Shown here: positions 9,795 through 22,600 of the stretch, piece after piece | Layout: each line of letters begins with the position of its first letter | Position numbering within the stretch: the first letter of the stretch is position 1 | Source of the DNA: Blastomussa wellsi | Lineage: Eukaryota; Cnidaria; Anthozoa; Scleractinia; Plerogyridae | Length of the DNA: 64,000 nucleotides | Assembly: GCA_947652115.1 (NCBI GenBank) | Contig: OX393566.1 | Span: 25,580,248 to 25,644,247 of the forward strand | Reading direction: 5' to 3' | Position numbers and translations under genes: made by a program | The notes under the pieces: generated by a model | Databases searched by the model: none | Told to the model about the DNA's origin: nothing | What the model saw: only the letters and a program-made list of their open reading frames with translations

Positions 9795-12700
9795 TCATTG
9801 GTCCACTACAGCTTCTCTCTCCTCTAACTGTGAATTTCTGTCTTGAGGCTCGTTTTCCGTTTCGGCACAATCTTCTAGCTTCTGGTCAATTTCTTTTCGA
9901 AGAGTTAGCAGACTTGCGTGGTCCAGCTCTTGAACCAATGTAAGAACTGCGGACAGAATGTTCTTATTCTGCAAGGGAGAAATACTTCAATTGCTAAACA
10001 GGTGCGTTTCTCAGGCCCCTTTCAATGGATACTTTCAAAAGTATGTTAACACTTTTGACAAGTCCAAAAATGACCTACGGTATTCGTTTTCATACTGCCA
10101 ACCTCATTCCCAGGGTCTCTCATCCAGGAGGGTGGGAAGATGAGAGACCCTGGGAACGAGGTTGTTCATACTGCTCATTTCACGAACATAAATTTTGCTC
10201 GCATCACAAACAATACAACACAAACCGACCTACTCACTCGAGAGCTGGCAGAAGCGGTTTCATTTGCTTTCGTATGGACATTTGTTGCTGTCATAGCAGT
10301 CTGATTTTCTAATATTCTGGTCTGATCTTCCAACAGCAATGGCTTCAGTCCCAACTGGGCCCGAAGTTTACTGTGAAAAACAAAAGCAAAGGTCAAAATA
10401 GCCTGCATTTCAGACAACTTCTTCGGGTTGCGCACCCCATTTCTCAGGAGTGTTCAACCAAAAGAAGTTGTCTGAGAATCAAGACTAAGGTCAGGTCAAC
10501 AAGCCATGAGATAATGTGAAACCCTGGTATAGCAAATCTGCATTAAAGATCCTCTGACACAACAAAGCTAACCCACACTGTTTGGTTTTTGTCACCTCCA
10601 ACACTGGAAATGAAGAAAAGTTTTGACTCAAGTGGGATCGCGAGGTGTTGCCTTCAAGAAACTTGCTGAATACAGCAGTAGCAAGCACGATTCAGGTCAG
10701 AAAACTCTCCCAAAAAATAGCAGAGAGTTGTTGGAGTTCCCAAACAGCAGAAAATATCTTCATATTTAACAGATATCGTGTCTGCATGCACGTTCTTTAG
10801 GTGTTTTTGAAAATATGGTTCTAACCTCAAATAGACTCTGTAAACAGCCTGTTACTGTAGTTTGGAAACAAGGTACACAGCATCCTATGTCTGTGACAAG
10901 GCCTTATAACCCCTCCCCCCCCCCATTATGAGTAGAACATTGTTATTCAGTCACCAATCTCCTTGAAAATCATTTCCAAGAGACATACCAGAAAAAATGC
11001 AATAAAGAAAAATTGGTGAGTGATTTACTGACCAATGAAAATAATTATTAATACTTACTTGGTTTCATTTACTAAATTGTTTTGTGTTAATTCAGGATTA
11101 TCATTTTCTGCTGAAAAGAATGACAAGAAAATAATTGACAAAACGAATAAATGTCAGTTACTACAGTTCTCACAGACCACTGGCAAGCAATGCAAATTGT
11201 GGGAGGTTTGGTAGGCTAATGGTTAGCATGGTCAACATCGAAGCCCGAAATGCACTGGGCAACAAGTCACTGTCACATGTCACAGGGACAAGTTACTGAA
11301 AAAAGTCTCCTTGACACTGCTACAGAATTTGGTTGCTACAATCAGTCACACATATTCAAACCATTATGAATGAATGAATGAATGAATGAAAACAGGACCT
11401 GTTTTGGACACAATACTCACAAAGTGACTTTGTACAGACACCAGTCACTGCGAATTGTCGCCTAGTCGGTCCTACTGACAACTGGTAGAAATGTGCCAGC
11501 TAGACTGCCTTGGAGCATTATTGGTTGGCATGTTTTTTTATTTTATTTCACAACCCCAAATTTATATCATTATTTTCGCCGAGTGATATAATTTTATCAC
11601 ACCTACCTACAGAGCTTTGAGGATTATCACTCTTAGTTGCAGCAGCATCAGTTTTAAGTGTATTCTAAAAATTAAGATTAACAAAGAAATAAAAAACCTG
11701 CACATTGTTAAATATTGTGACAAAATGTGCAAGAAGTAGCAACAGCACAATTTAAAATTCTGGTTATAATCAGGTTCCATTTTCAAGATTTGATGAAAAA
11801 AACTTGAGCTATTATCTGCACAGATCACAGTAATTTGAATAATTGCTTTGACTTTGCATTGTGTATTGAACTTTTCAGAAAATATCCATACCGAGCCACC
11901 TCACTCCCTTAAAAAATTCAATTATAGCTTCATAATTTCTTTCAATCAAATGATGACAAGTTGGTGTGGATCTTATGCGTCAAAATAATTCCTTTTCAGA
12001 ACCCCCCCCCCCCCCAATGTCACCCCAGAATTATATTATGAACGACCTTCCATGTGGTGGGTAAGGAGTGACATAGTTAACTATGGTATGGATTAGGATA
12101 TTATCTGAAACCATAATTAGTACTTCAAATTCATGTGACACTTTCTCATCTAAACAGATGTATATTAACCAAAACCAATTGTGGTTCATTTGCACATTTT
12201 GCATTCTTTGTGCCAGCTACATTTATTTTCTTTGAGTTTTGATTGGTTTAGTGCAGGATTATCTGAGTCCCTTGGATTGGTTAGAGTGATTACTATGGGC
12301 CTGGTTTCACAATTTTACAGCGTGACGCGCCTTAGTTTGGCCACCCAACAAACTTTTTTGACAAGTTATAATTAGCCAATCAGAGAGCGCAAATTTGTTT
12401 AAGCTGTCCCGCCTCCTTGCAACTTTCAAAGCTGTTGTCACGAAACCTGTCACTCTTTTAACAAGGAGGAGGGACAACTCAAACAAATTCACGCTCACTG
12501 ATTGACTAACCTGTCAAAAAAGTTTGTTAGGTGACCACACTAAGGCACATCGTGCTGTAAGAATAAGAAAGTAGACACATATGAGTGACCAGTAGTTGTT
12601 TCTGGGAATACCCTGGCCCACCCCACCCCCAGTCCATCTGCACTAAGGCCACACGTCACTGACAAACAAGGGCTAGGGTGGGGTGGGTGGGTTTTTTTAC

Positions 12701-15140
12701 AGAAACAATGATTGGTCCTAGGAATGACCATATAGGTACCTTATCCACTGTGGCAGTTAAATCTAAATGAACAGGTATATCATCTGGAGTAGAGATTTCC
12801 ATTCCTTCTGTCGATGCCTCTAAAACCTCTGCTTCCTCTACCACTTATTTGCAACATTAAAAGTTTCATGTTAACATTTAAAAGCTTATTTAAAACTATT
12901 AATTTTATGTTTAACTGAAAGCATAAACTCAAGGCTGTGATAGTGTCTTTGCCAGAAAGAGGACACTAAGAAACCTGTTATGGAAAGGGTTGTCAAAAAC
13001 AGCCAGTTTGCCCGGTGAGTGAAAATCACCATCTGCTTCATGATCCTGTCTGGCTATTGCATTGCTGTTACCTATAAGTAAACTTGTTATGCTGTAAAGT
13101 TAGTGTTTAATTACCTTAAGAAAGTTTCTCAGTGATCTCTTTCATTTCGTCACCTTCCACATAAAGTATGATCATACTGAATCTCACGCACATAAAACTA
13201 AAACAAAGGCATGGCTGACTAAAGCCCTTCAAAAACTTAGTCACAACCCAGGTTATCATGTAATTATGTAATTAACAAACTTTTTTATATTCCCAGACAG
13301 TCAAGCCTGAATTTTAAAGATCTACCGGTACTTCTGGTCACACGCTCCAGAGACGTTTTCTGGGGAGTATGTGACCAGAGGAAAATGTCTCAAATTCAGG
13401 CTACCCAGTCTGCTCAAAGTAAATTTATATCACAGATTTGAACAGCTGCATTACAGTTGCTTACCTACTGTGTCCAGTTTAGTAAGTTTGGGTAAGTTCT
13501 TCAGAACAGTCATTCTATACTGCTCTGCATTGGCACAAGGATTATCAGAAAGCCACAGTACTCTTAACTTTGGAAGATTCTTTAGACAACCTATCTCATT
13601 AATATCTCTGATGCAATTCTTCCTAAGATAAAGTTCTCTTAATCTGGGACCTGGTGATTCAAAACAGAGAAAGACACAAAAACAAACAAACAAACAAAAA
13701 TATAAATAATTTTGTCATTGCATCTACTTTCCTTTAGGAAGGATGAATCATATGCATGGTCTATCAGTGTTATGCCGAGGGGAGGGGGCATAGATAGGGG
13801 ATTTAACATCAATTACTGCCCGTACTTGGGACTTTGCCTATTTTAGTGGACTTGTTTACTCAGAAGGGCCAAAGGACAAAAAAGGACACTTTTTGTGCAA
13901 GCAACGAAAATTGTCATTTCTTGTGCCAAAATGCATGCAAGTTAGAGCGTGCAGTTCATGGTGTATTTTAAGCAAGTGTGCAGTTCAAGGTGTATTTTAA
14001 AGTGCACCTAACCCTTCGCTAAAAAAAAACCTTTGCACCTGTTCGAAACGTATTGCACCTTTTGTTTCTCCTTTTCACCAAATTTATAGCCTTCAAAAGT
14101 TACGAAAAATTGTGCATCATTTGTTCCACGACCGAGTCATAAGGGGCCTGGGTCTATTCCTGATATGATGTCACAAACTGATTTGCATCGCATTAAGTCT
14201 TTGTAAAAATGCATGCAAATCAGTTTGCGACGTCATATCAGGAATAGACCCAAGCCCCTTATGACTCGGTCATGGAACAAATGATGCACAAGTTTTCGTA
14301 ATGTTTGAATGCTATAAAATAGTCAGAATTTGGTAAAAAGGAGAAACGAAAGGTGCAATGCGTTTCGAAAAAGTGTAAAGGTTTATTTTAGTGAAAAATG
14401 GGGCTAGGTGCACTTTAAGCACAATATATTGTTAGCATAATTATATTATCTGTTTGCTAATAAACAATCAAGAATGGTACAATGTGCAAAGTCCTTCAAG
14501 CTAGTTATGTTGTTAACACTGCAAAACAAAACAAAAATAGTTAGAAATATAAACAAAATATCAATGAAAATCAAAACATTGAAGATACTATATCATAAGG
14601 TGCAGAGAATCAATTATTTCATTTTATAGCACACAAATGGATTCATTCTGAGACCATGGTTACCTGAGGCTGAGAACTTCAACATTTGGCATTTGCCGCA
14701 AAACTGACATCTGTAAAACAACATTCACTAAAACTGAGTGAAATCAAGCTTGAATACTGAAAAGAGTTTGTTTAATAGCTACAAATTAATTGTAACGGCG
14801 ACGCGGTTTACTAATATAATTTTTTTTGCAAAGTTACTAGATGTTTGTTTATATTATAGCAGCTAAATAAATTTACACTTGCAAACTTTATAATACAAAT
14901 CAGTAACATAATAGTTATGCCCTAAAGCTAAACTACTGTACTTACATCATTCAGATCGCTTCCCCTGCAAAGAAAGCGAACATTTTAAGATATGATGACA
15001 TGAAACTTTGTCATGTTTGTACCAAAATGGGTTTTGGAAAAAAAAATATCACTAACTCACCAAAAATTTAGGTTTTTCACATTTTCGAGAGAGGATGCTC
15101 TGGCTCTTGACAAGATCTGCTGTTCTGATAATCTCGACAT
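9795..15140 (-). CDS. CFAP410: CFAP410 (C21orf2), leucine-rich-repeat ciliary protein, complete
   Basis: Small LRR protein of the ciliary base. The human orthologue partners the kinase NEK1 and is mutated in retinal/skeletal ciliopathy. Ten coding exons (minus): 15061-15140, 14946-14964, 14664-14710, 14481-14518, 13465-13650, 12740-12837, 11607-11664, 11059-11110, 10238-10370 and 9795-9968. Phases match throughout and sum to 885 bp, 294 aa (human 256). The start is [19 protein letters not shown], aligned with the human N terminus. The LRRs cover about residues 22-120 and include LRELYLRKN and [12 protein letters not shown] low-complexity acidic/Asn-rich linker follows. The last exon gives the conserved C-terminal helix [20 protein letters not shown]. 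The second exon is only 19 nt. It is head-to-head with ATXN7L3. Exons 7 and 8 rest on phase and composition rather than similarity. Confidence 0.92.
10100..10163. repeat. 25-bp inverted repeat in CFAP410 intron 9
   Basis: Arms 10100-10124 and 10139-10163 share CCCAGGGTCTCTCATC in inverted orientation, with one mismatch in the rest of the arm and a 14-nt loop. It is a small foldback element. Confidence 0.75.
12314..12556. mobile_element. Foldback MITE in CFAP410 intron 6
   Basis: Two inverted arms of about 105 bp start TTACAGCGTGACG and end CATCGTGCTGTAA. They share CAACAAACTTTTTTGACA, ATCAGAGAGCG-like and GTCCCGCCTCCTTG-like blocks. There is no ORF and no clear target-site duplication. Confidence 0.75.
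14001..14414. mobile_element. TTAA-flanked foldback MITE, copy 1
   Basis: A 414-bp near-palindrome with arms of about 190 bp, starting AGTGCACCTA and ending TAGGTGCACT. It is bounded on both sides by TTAA (13997-14000 and 14415-14418), the piggyBac-type target duplication. A second copy is at 48492-48921. It lies in CFAP410 intron 4, between the exons 14481-14518 and 13465-13650. Immediately upstream, 13950-13999 holds a partial ~30-bp tandem duplication of GTGCAGTTCAAGGTGTATTTT. Confidence 0.85.
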
Positions 15141-15614
15141 GTTGTATTTCAACTGATATGACCTACGTTCTTTCGTCGACTCGTTCCTCTTGTTTTGATC
15201 AGTTTTCCGCCATTTTTTCGAGATCTACAGAAGCATTCCGCTGACCACGAGGTTTAGGTTCGGAACTGTTAGTGAGCGGTTCGGAAAATACGAAAAATAC
15301 CGAATACTTCCGAATTTTCCCGTATTGTTTGAATCCCTTGTAACCTGGCCAAAAGTTTCACTTATGTGATGTTTTTTGGGGTGTTTTTTCTCGCAAAATG
15401 AATTCAGCCATGTGATAACAAAGCGACGTGCTCTCAAAATGTAGCTTTGTTTGCAAACGCGTCGTTTTCTAGGGCTTAGCTTAAGGCAGGAGCAAAAGAA
15501 ATTGATTTAGCCAAAAATAAACTAAAAGCTAAATTTATTTTTTCAACAACATCGCTTGACAGAATGGCGAGCTTGAGGTAGCCGGCTGTGATTTTCTGCA
15601 AAGCTACAAAAGTT
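15141..15614. promoter_or_regulatory. Bidirectional promoter of CFAP410 and ATXN7L3
   Basis: Only 474 bp separate the two start codons, which face away from each other. A YY1-like motif occurs at 15207-15218, reading AAAAAATGGCGG on the minus strand 67 bp upstream of the CFAP410 start. No TATA box is obvious. Short 5' UTR exons cannot be excluded. Confidence 0.6.
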
Positions 15615-18600
15615 ATGAGCAGCGTGCAGGATACTGGAAGTTCACCGTCAGAAGTGGACAGTTTAGACCTGGATGAAGTAAGTTTTCTAAAAAAATGTAC
15701 TTTTGAAAATTTTAATAATACGTTGCCACTTTTACCAGTTGAATGAAAAATAGCTTGACTTTATTCCAACGCATCAAACTTGTGTAAACTTGTCAAATTA
15801 AAATAATAAGCTTAAGCTTATTCTTATTACTGCTGTCAAGCGTTTATCGGATTCCAGATGACGATGTACAAAAATTTAATGCTGTTAATTCGTAGTCCAA
15901 TTTACACAATTTTATGAAAGCTGTGTTCGTTTTACTGAGATTGAAATAAGTCATGTCTAGGAAATATAGAACGGGACGGGCAGCACTTGAATATTTAAAA
16001 AAAAGATTTGATGGATGTCTGACAGGGAGATTAATATTTGTTTCTACAAGTACAAGATTTGGTTAGCCTTCATTGTCTCAAAAAAGAAATTGAGAGAACA
16101 AGACCCGTAAAATTCTGTGATACATTTGTCTTCAAGGACATTGATACCTGTATTGATGGCGTTTCTGTTGGATAAGGCCATCCCCTGTTTTTCCTATTAG
16201 TGTTGCCCAACCAAGAAAGTTACAAGGGGGGTAATTTGACCCAGTCGACATTTTTTTCACTTTTAATATGAAATATAGGCATTGTTTTGCCCAAACAGAT
16301 TTTCATTTTTAACTTTAAATAACTAAGGAGAAAATGCATCACTCTCCCACAGGAGGAAGGAAAGTATGTAAACACAAAGTCTTCACTTGTTGCTGCTCCC
16401 TGCCAATCAACTCTTTATGCAACTATTTTTTGGGCCTTTTTTTGACTGATCAACCTAAAATCTTGGGGGAGGAATCCCATATGAAAGGGGCGGGGATGCC
16501 AGTCGGAAATTGTGAATAAAACCCCTAAAGGAGACCGATCTGGGCGTGGCTCAAGGTCTTTTTGACCCCTAAAAGAGAATTGAAAATATACATATTAAAT
16601 ATATCTTTTTTTATATTTCTTTGCTTGCACCCCAAAACGAGACCTTCACGGCTAAATATAATCGTGTTATGCCCAGAACTTCCTAAGTGAGACCAAAATC
16701 TGAAATTTACACCCCTAAGCGAGACAACGAGCATCCCTACCCCTTTCATGTGTGAGTCCCCCTTCCCCCGACCAAAAATCATGGAATGCATTCGACGATA
16801 AACGAGGATGACCTAATCCCCCACCTATAGCCATTTTTAGCACTGGTACCATTGCACAGAATTATGGATAGATGATAACGATACAGTACTCTGTCAAACT
16901 ATACTAAAAAGCTGAATGGCGCATGTTAAATTGTTTTTGTTTTTGTTTTTTATCCTGCAGGATTCTAGTTGTGAATCTGGTATTGTTTGTGAGCTCATTG
17001 ACGAAGCCATTGTTGGTCTTTGTTTTGATATCCATCGTTCCATCAAGCGTGGAGCATATAGTGTCCTTGAGCAATCAGATGAAAAATTGTAAGTAAATCT
17101 GTTTTCTACTGGTATTATATTAGTACACTGTCTAACAAACGAATTAAGAAATTAAAGAATACTGTCAATTCAACAACCACAACAAAGACCTGTGTATATA
17201 TATGGTATTCAGGGTATTCAATGTTTGAACTCAACTTTGCGACTTGTTTGGTTTTATTAACAATTTTGTCACTTGGAGGGCGAAAAGGTTTGATGTCTTG
17301 GGTATTTACTGTCAAAAAGGACTATATCATCACCAGGTGAATTTTAAATTTATATACATTTAATATGCTTTTTTTTTCTTTCATGACCTTCCTGTGACCA
17401 GTATGAAACAATATGGTGAGTGTTTTATTGTTGCTGAATTTGTTTTGATTATAGTATGGTATATTGTTTCAAGTTACCATTTGCTTAATTAGCTTTGTGT
17501 TCATGGCGTGTCATGTGGAGGGTGCCAACCATCTTTAAAGGAGCTACGTCATCTTTCGTGCACTTTGAAAACTTTAGCCTAAATATTCAATATCTTCATT
17601 TCCAATCCGTTTCAATCTTCTCCATCCTCAGCCATCCTTGTTCCTCTTTTGCTTAGTATGATCACTCCTGTGGTGTTTTTCTTCCCAGGCTCCCACTTCT
17701 TGCCCTCCCTTCCCCCTCCCTGCCCCCCCTCTTGGCCCCCCTCGGACCACATCCCGCTTCCCCTAGGGATTGTAACAAACCTTACAAATTATTGTTACTT
17801 TTTGGAACAGTACAGTTTAATGTATCTCAAGCTAAGTTCTCATTTTGAATATTTGTATCAGAAGTGGTGGAATGTGATGGGCTGGATGTGTTTGGTCAGG
17901 TGCCTTTGAAGAAACAGGTTGAATGCGTTTGCCCGAGCTGCCAGCGAAACATGGCTGCCAACAGATTTGCTCCTCATTTAGAGAAATGCTTGGGGATGGG
18001 ACGAAACAGCAGCCGATTGGCTAGTCGAAGGTTATTTGCTGGTTTAATTCATAACAGAAAAGTTAAGTCTGCATACAAGCCTACTGGCCCATCAGGCCGG
18101 AGCTTATCCCAGTTTCTGTAGCATAAAGCAACTGTGAGTATTGCTACTCCCCCCTGGATGGGATGCTAGTCCATCGCAGGGTTATCCCAGCATTAAATTC
18201 ACCGGTAATACACTTGGGTGAAGAGAGGCACTGTGCAAGTTAAATGTCTTGCCCTAGAACACAATGAATGCTTGCAGTGCCCCGGCCAGGGCTCGAACCC
18301 GGACTTTCCGATCCAGAGTCAAGTGCACTAACCATTAGGCCACTAAGCCTAATGATGGAAATAATTTTTCTTACTTCTACTCTCGGGTAATCGAGTTTCA
18401 GCTTAGAAAATCAAAAGAAAATTAGGATCCTAAGCTTGGAACTGTAAAGGTCAAAGATATATATACGGTAATTGTTTTTGCTAATTTTCTATCACTGATC
18501 CATCTTTTTCACATTGGTAGGCTTGCAACTAGTGGCAAACTAATTGATGGGGATGATGATGATGATAATTTCTTTGATGATGATTGGACTTGGAACTCGG

Positions 18601-19508
18601 ACAGGAAGCCAGGTTTGTTGTAATTCATTTCCAATGTAAGGGAATTTTTCCAGTAAAGAATCCTGCTTACTAAAACTTACAAATAGGTTCATAATTTCTC
18701 ACGCTTGTTAATCATACAAGATTTATCTTTTTCCCCAGGCAAGAAGAACAAGAAAGACAGGGTAAGATGCCAATTTAATCTGATTAACGCCACCTTGTCT
18801 AAATTCTCTTCCCTTGAGGTGCTCGTACCTAAATTTATTTCTGCATGAAAGAAAATAAGCGAAACTTTTTAGTCACAGATAGAATACCAGACTATCGAGT
18901 ATTTAATCATTTCTTTTTCCTGCAGGGAAATTCACCAAGGAGAGCTAAAGCTCCCAGGAAAAATGGTACATAAATTAATATGCAGTGACTTCCACATGAC
19001 AACATTCCATTGACTTTCTTGCAATCTACTGTATATAATATTTATAATTAAATCCTTTGAAACTGGCCAAAAAAATTTTGCTAACAATGTTTGTACACTG
19101 TTTCCTGATAATAATATTTAAAGCAAAATGTTGTATTAATTATAAATGATTTTCAGGCGAAGCTGGTACTCCTCGTCCTGGGACACCTAGCTCTGTTCAC
19201 AGTGGAGAGTTGCCTGCAACAAGGGTATGGTAACCATAAGCTCATGAATTCCAGAGTTTTTAGCTTGATTGTGTTCATAAAATATCTGTACTCCCAACGC
19301 AGATGTTGTTTAAATTAATTAAGGCCATTTCCGAGTTCCCTTTTATCTCTGTTGCAAAGCAAGTCTAAGTGCGAAACTGTTCATAATTATGAACATGAGT
19401 TTGCTTTGCATGAAAATGAAAACGCAAGTAAAATGCATTTTCATATGAAGGGTTGTGCACTTAGACTCGCTTTGAGGCTGACTCGCTTTGAGGCTCCTTT
19501 AGAGTTTC

Positions 19509-19544
<36 letters not shown>

Positions 19545-19589
19545 TGAGTGTTAGTCAACTCGGCTGTGCCTCGTTGACTATTCACTCAG

Positions 19590-19623
<34 letters not shown>

Positions 19624-22600
19624 TTAATACCAAGAGCATATCTCATATTTTTGGCTCTTCTCTTGGCAGTCAGTAGAAAACTTTAACTTTTTTTCTTTCT
19701 AGCCCGGTGGACAACCCCAATTTTTAGATTTATTTATAATGAACAGTATTTCATTTATTGTTTTCAGACTGGGCTCACTGTGTCTGCATTTGAACCCCTT
19801 GGAAATGGTACGTATGATCATAATATACATTGTATAAGGTTGAGATGAAGGTGGAAGATTTAGAGAAGATGGGAAAGAAAATTGAGCACAGGGAGAAGAG
19901 TTGAAGATGGCAAGGTGGAAAATTATTGGACACTGACGATTTTCACACTTCTCAGATTACTAGATCTAAAAATTTGTTTTTGTTATTTTCCAGAGGAGAA
20001 AAAGGCTCTTCTTTCACAGGTATGTCATTTGGCATACGGTTATTTATCTTGTTGTAATTGATCTTTGTTCAAAGACCTGTTTTGAATACTTATTTTCTGC
20101 GATTAGGACATGGCTGTGTACCGGTACAACACAATCATTAATCCAAAACTTCCAATCATTCCTTTTAGACTAGTATAATACTTAATAGTTAATTCTGTTT
20201 GAAATTCAGGGCTTCTCAAACAACACACAAAGAACTGTTTGCTGGCTTGCTTACATGACCTTTGTTTTCATGGTTCAATTTTCAAGTTACCTTTAAATGG
20301 TACAATTTGTTCTTGTGTGTGGTAATATATGATAATGAATATAAAAACTGAAAGGCAAATATAGTACTAAATGTTTGTCTAATTTGTTTTGCAGACATGT
20401 GGTGTGATATCAGAGCATACAGCACGTATGTGTACAAGGTAATGCTGCCAGGTTTTTCTACTGGTAAAGGTTATTGTTGCAGGGCAGGTATCTTTAGTCT
20501 TGTGCCATCTTTCTTGGTATTACAGAACCTGGACTGAATTTAAATGCAAATAACGTCATATGTTGTAGCTCATTCTTTGGTTGGGGTTAAGGTGTTCATT
20601 CACAGTGTTTGGCAGTTTTTGTTTTATAGTCATGATCAAGAAAGTAATAATACTGAAACGAACTAAATATATAAAATTTTAAGTTTTGAAATAGATAACA
20701 ACTTTATAGCTTTGAAGAAACTACTATGCCAAGTTCACTTTTTCTCTTGTAAACTTTTCTTATGACTTCAAAGGGAAGCTCGGCTCTTGAAACAAGTTGA
20801 CGTTACATTGTCTAAAATAGCATTTAAATTACACATTTTACCGGATAAAGCAAGAAAAATATTGTTCCTGTAAAATTTCCCCTGTGTCGCCATTTTAAAT
20901 TTTATGATGTCAGCGCATTGTCCCATTGTTTCACACAAAAGAACCTCTCATAATAACAATAAGGACAACGCAATGACAACATAAAATCTACATGGCATCG
21001 CACAGGAATTTTAAAGCGATAATCTTGTCCTTTTTTATCATTATAAAATGTTAGTAATATCTCCCTTGTCCGGTAAACTTTGTAATTAAGACACTAGTTT
21101 AGACTACTCAACATCAACTTGTTTCAAGAGACGAGGTTCCCTTTCAACTTTTATTGCCAGTAAGGTATTACTGTCCATAATATTATTACTTACTGGTAAT
21201 ACTGCTGTATGTGGTTTATAATTTGAGTTGCAATGTTTTGTTAGATCTCATCGATGCCCTCAGCACTCTGATGAACAAAGACAATCTGTTAGGCTGTTAC
21301 TTTTAGGTACTACGACTGTATTTCAGTATTGTTTTTCCCTGTTGTTTGCGAAAAAGTGTATTATTGACGTAAAGCATATGATGTAATTTGTATATGAACT
21401 GTGGATGTAGATGACAGTGAGAAGTGATCATTGCAGTGAATTTCCAATTGTGATAAAGAAGCTAAGCCTTCAGCGGGTTCGAATCCCGTTGAAGCCGTGA
21501 TTTTCTTCAGGCTTCTTTATTCCAATTGCTTAAATTGGAAATTCACTGCGATGGTCATTTCTTACTTTCAGAGGGTATTGTTATCATCATCATTGTTAAT
21601 TTTATTAATTATTATAATTATTTCATGTTTTAAATTATTTATGAACAGTACACATCTTCACATCTATCTCACAACAAATCGTGGTTTTTCAGCAAGCTTG
21701 GGATTTCAGGGGGATTTTATATTTTGGCATATAGTGGCTGATTCTCTCAATGAGACTTGCATGCAGGGAATCATGGTACTTATATTCAACTTTGATCGCC
21801 AAGTCTCAAAGATGTCATGTGCGTGATGCATACAATCCCCGTGATTCCCTGCGAGCAAGCCTCGTAGAGGGAAACAGGGATTTTGTGTTCATGTTCAAAA
21901 CTGCCATGACAGCTAAATAGGAACTTCGTAATATTTTGAAGGTTTTATTTGTTTCTTTATATATTTGTAAGGTTATGCTGAAGTGGACCCCCCTGTTGGA
22001 AGGTTACGACCTGATGGGTAATGAGCTCATTCACTTTTCATAAATGATTCTTTTATGTAAGACCATGTTGATTTTGTATTTTTGTACTAATTGTGCTAAA
22101 AAGGAATATTGTTTAATAATCTTTTGTTTTTAGAACTTCTTTGGAACCTGATGATGTAATTGGTAAGTAACAAAAAGACAAAACATGTTAATAGTCTTGG
22201 CAAGGATGGGAATGACATTACTTTTTCAGAGGCGGATCAAGGGGAGGGTGCAGGGGGTGCCCCCCCGATATGACCTGCGACTTTTTTGATGTAACTAGTG
22301 TTCACTTACGCAGAATACTTACATGCACCCCTCCTAAGAAAAATCCTGAAACTGCCCTGTTTTTTGAGTAGAAAACGCTACCTAATAATTACGTTATTAT
22401 TTTTTATTAATTAATACTGCCAAAATAGCTATTGGGGGTTAACTAAAAAACCCACCTTGTGATTTATCGTACTTTCAAGGTTTCCATCAACAATAACACT
22501 TCTTGAAGTTCTTTAAACAGATTTTAATGCATATAATGCCTCTCCTGGCTGTAATTAATCTAAGTGTGAAAGATTACTGTCTTCATTGTTGTTGTTGGAA

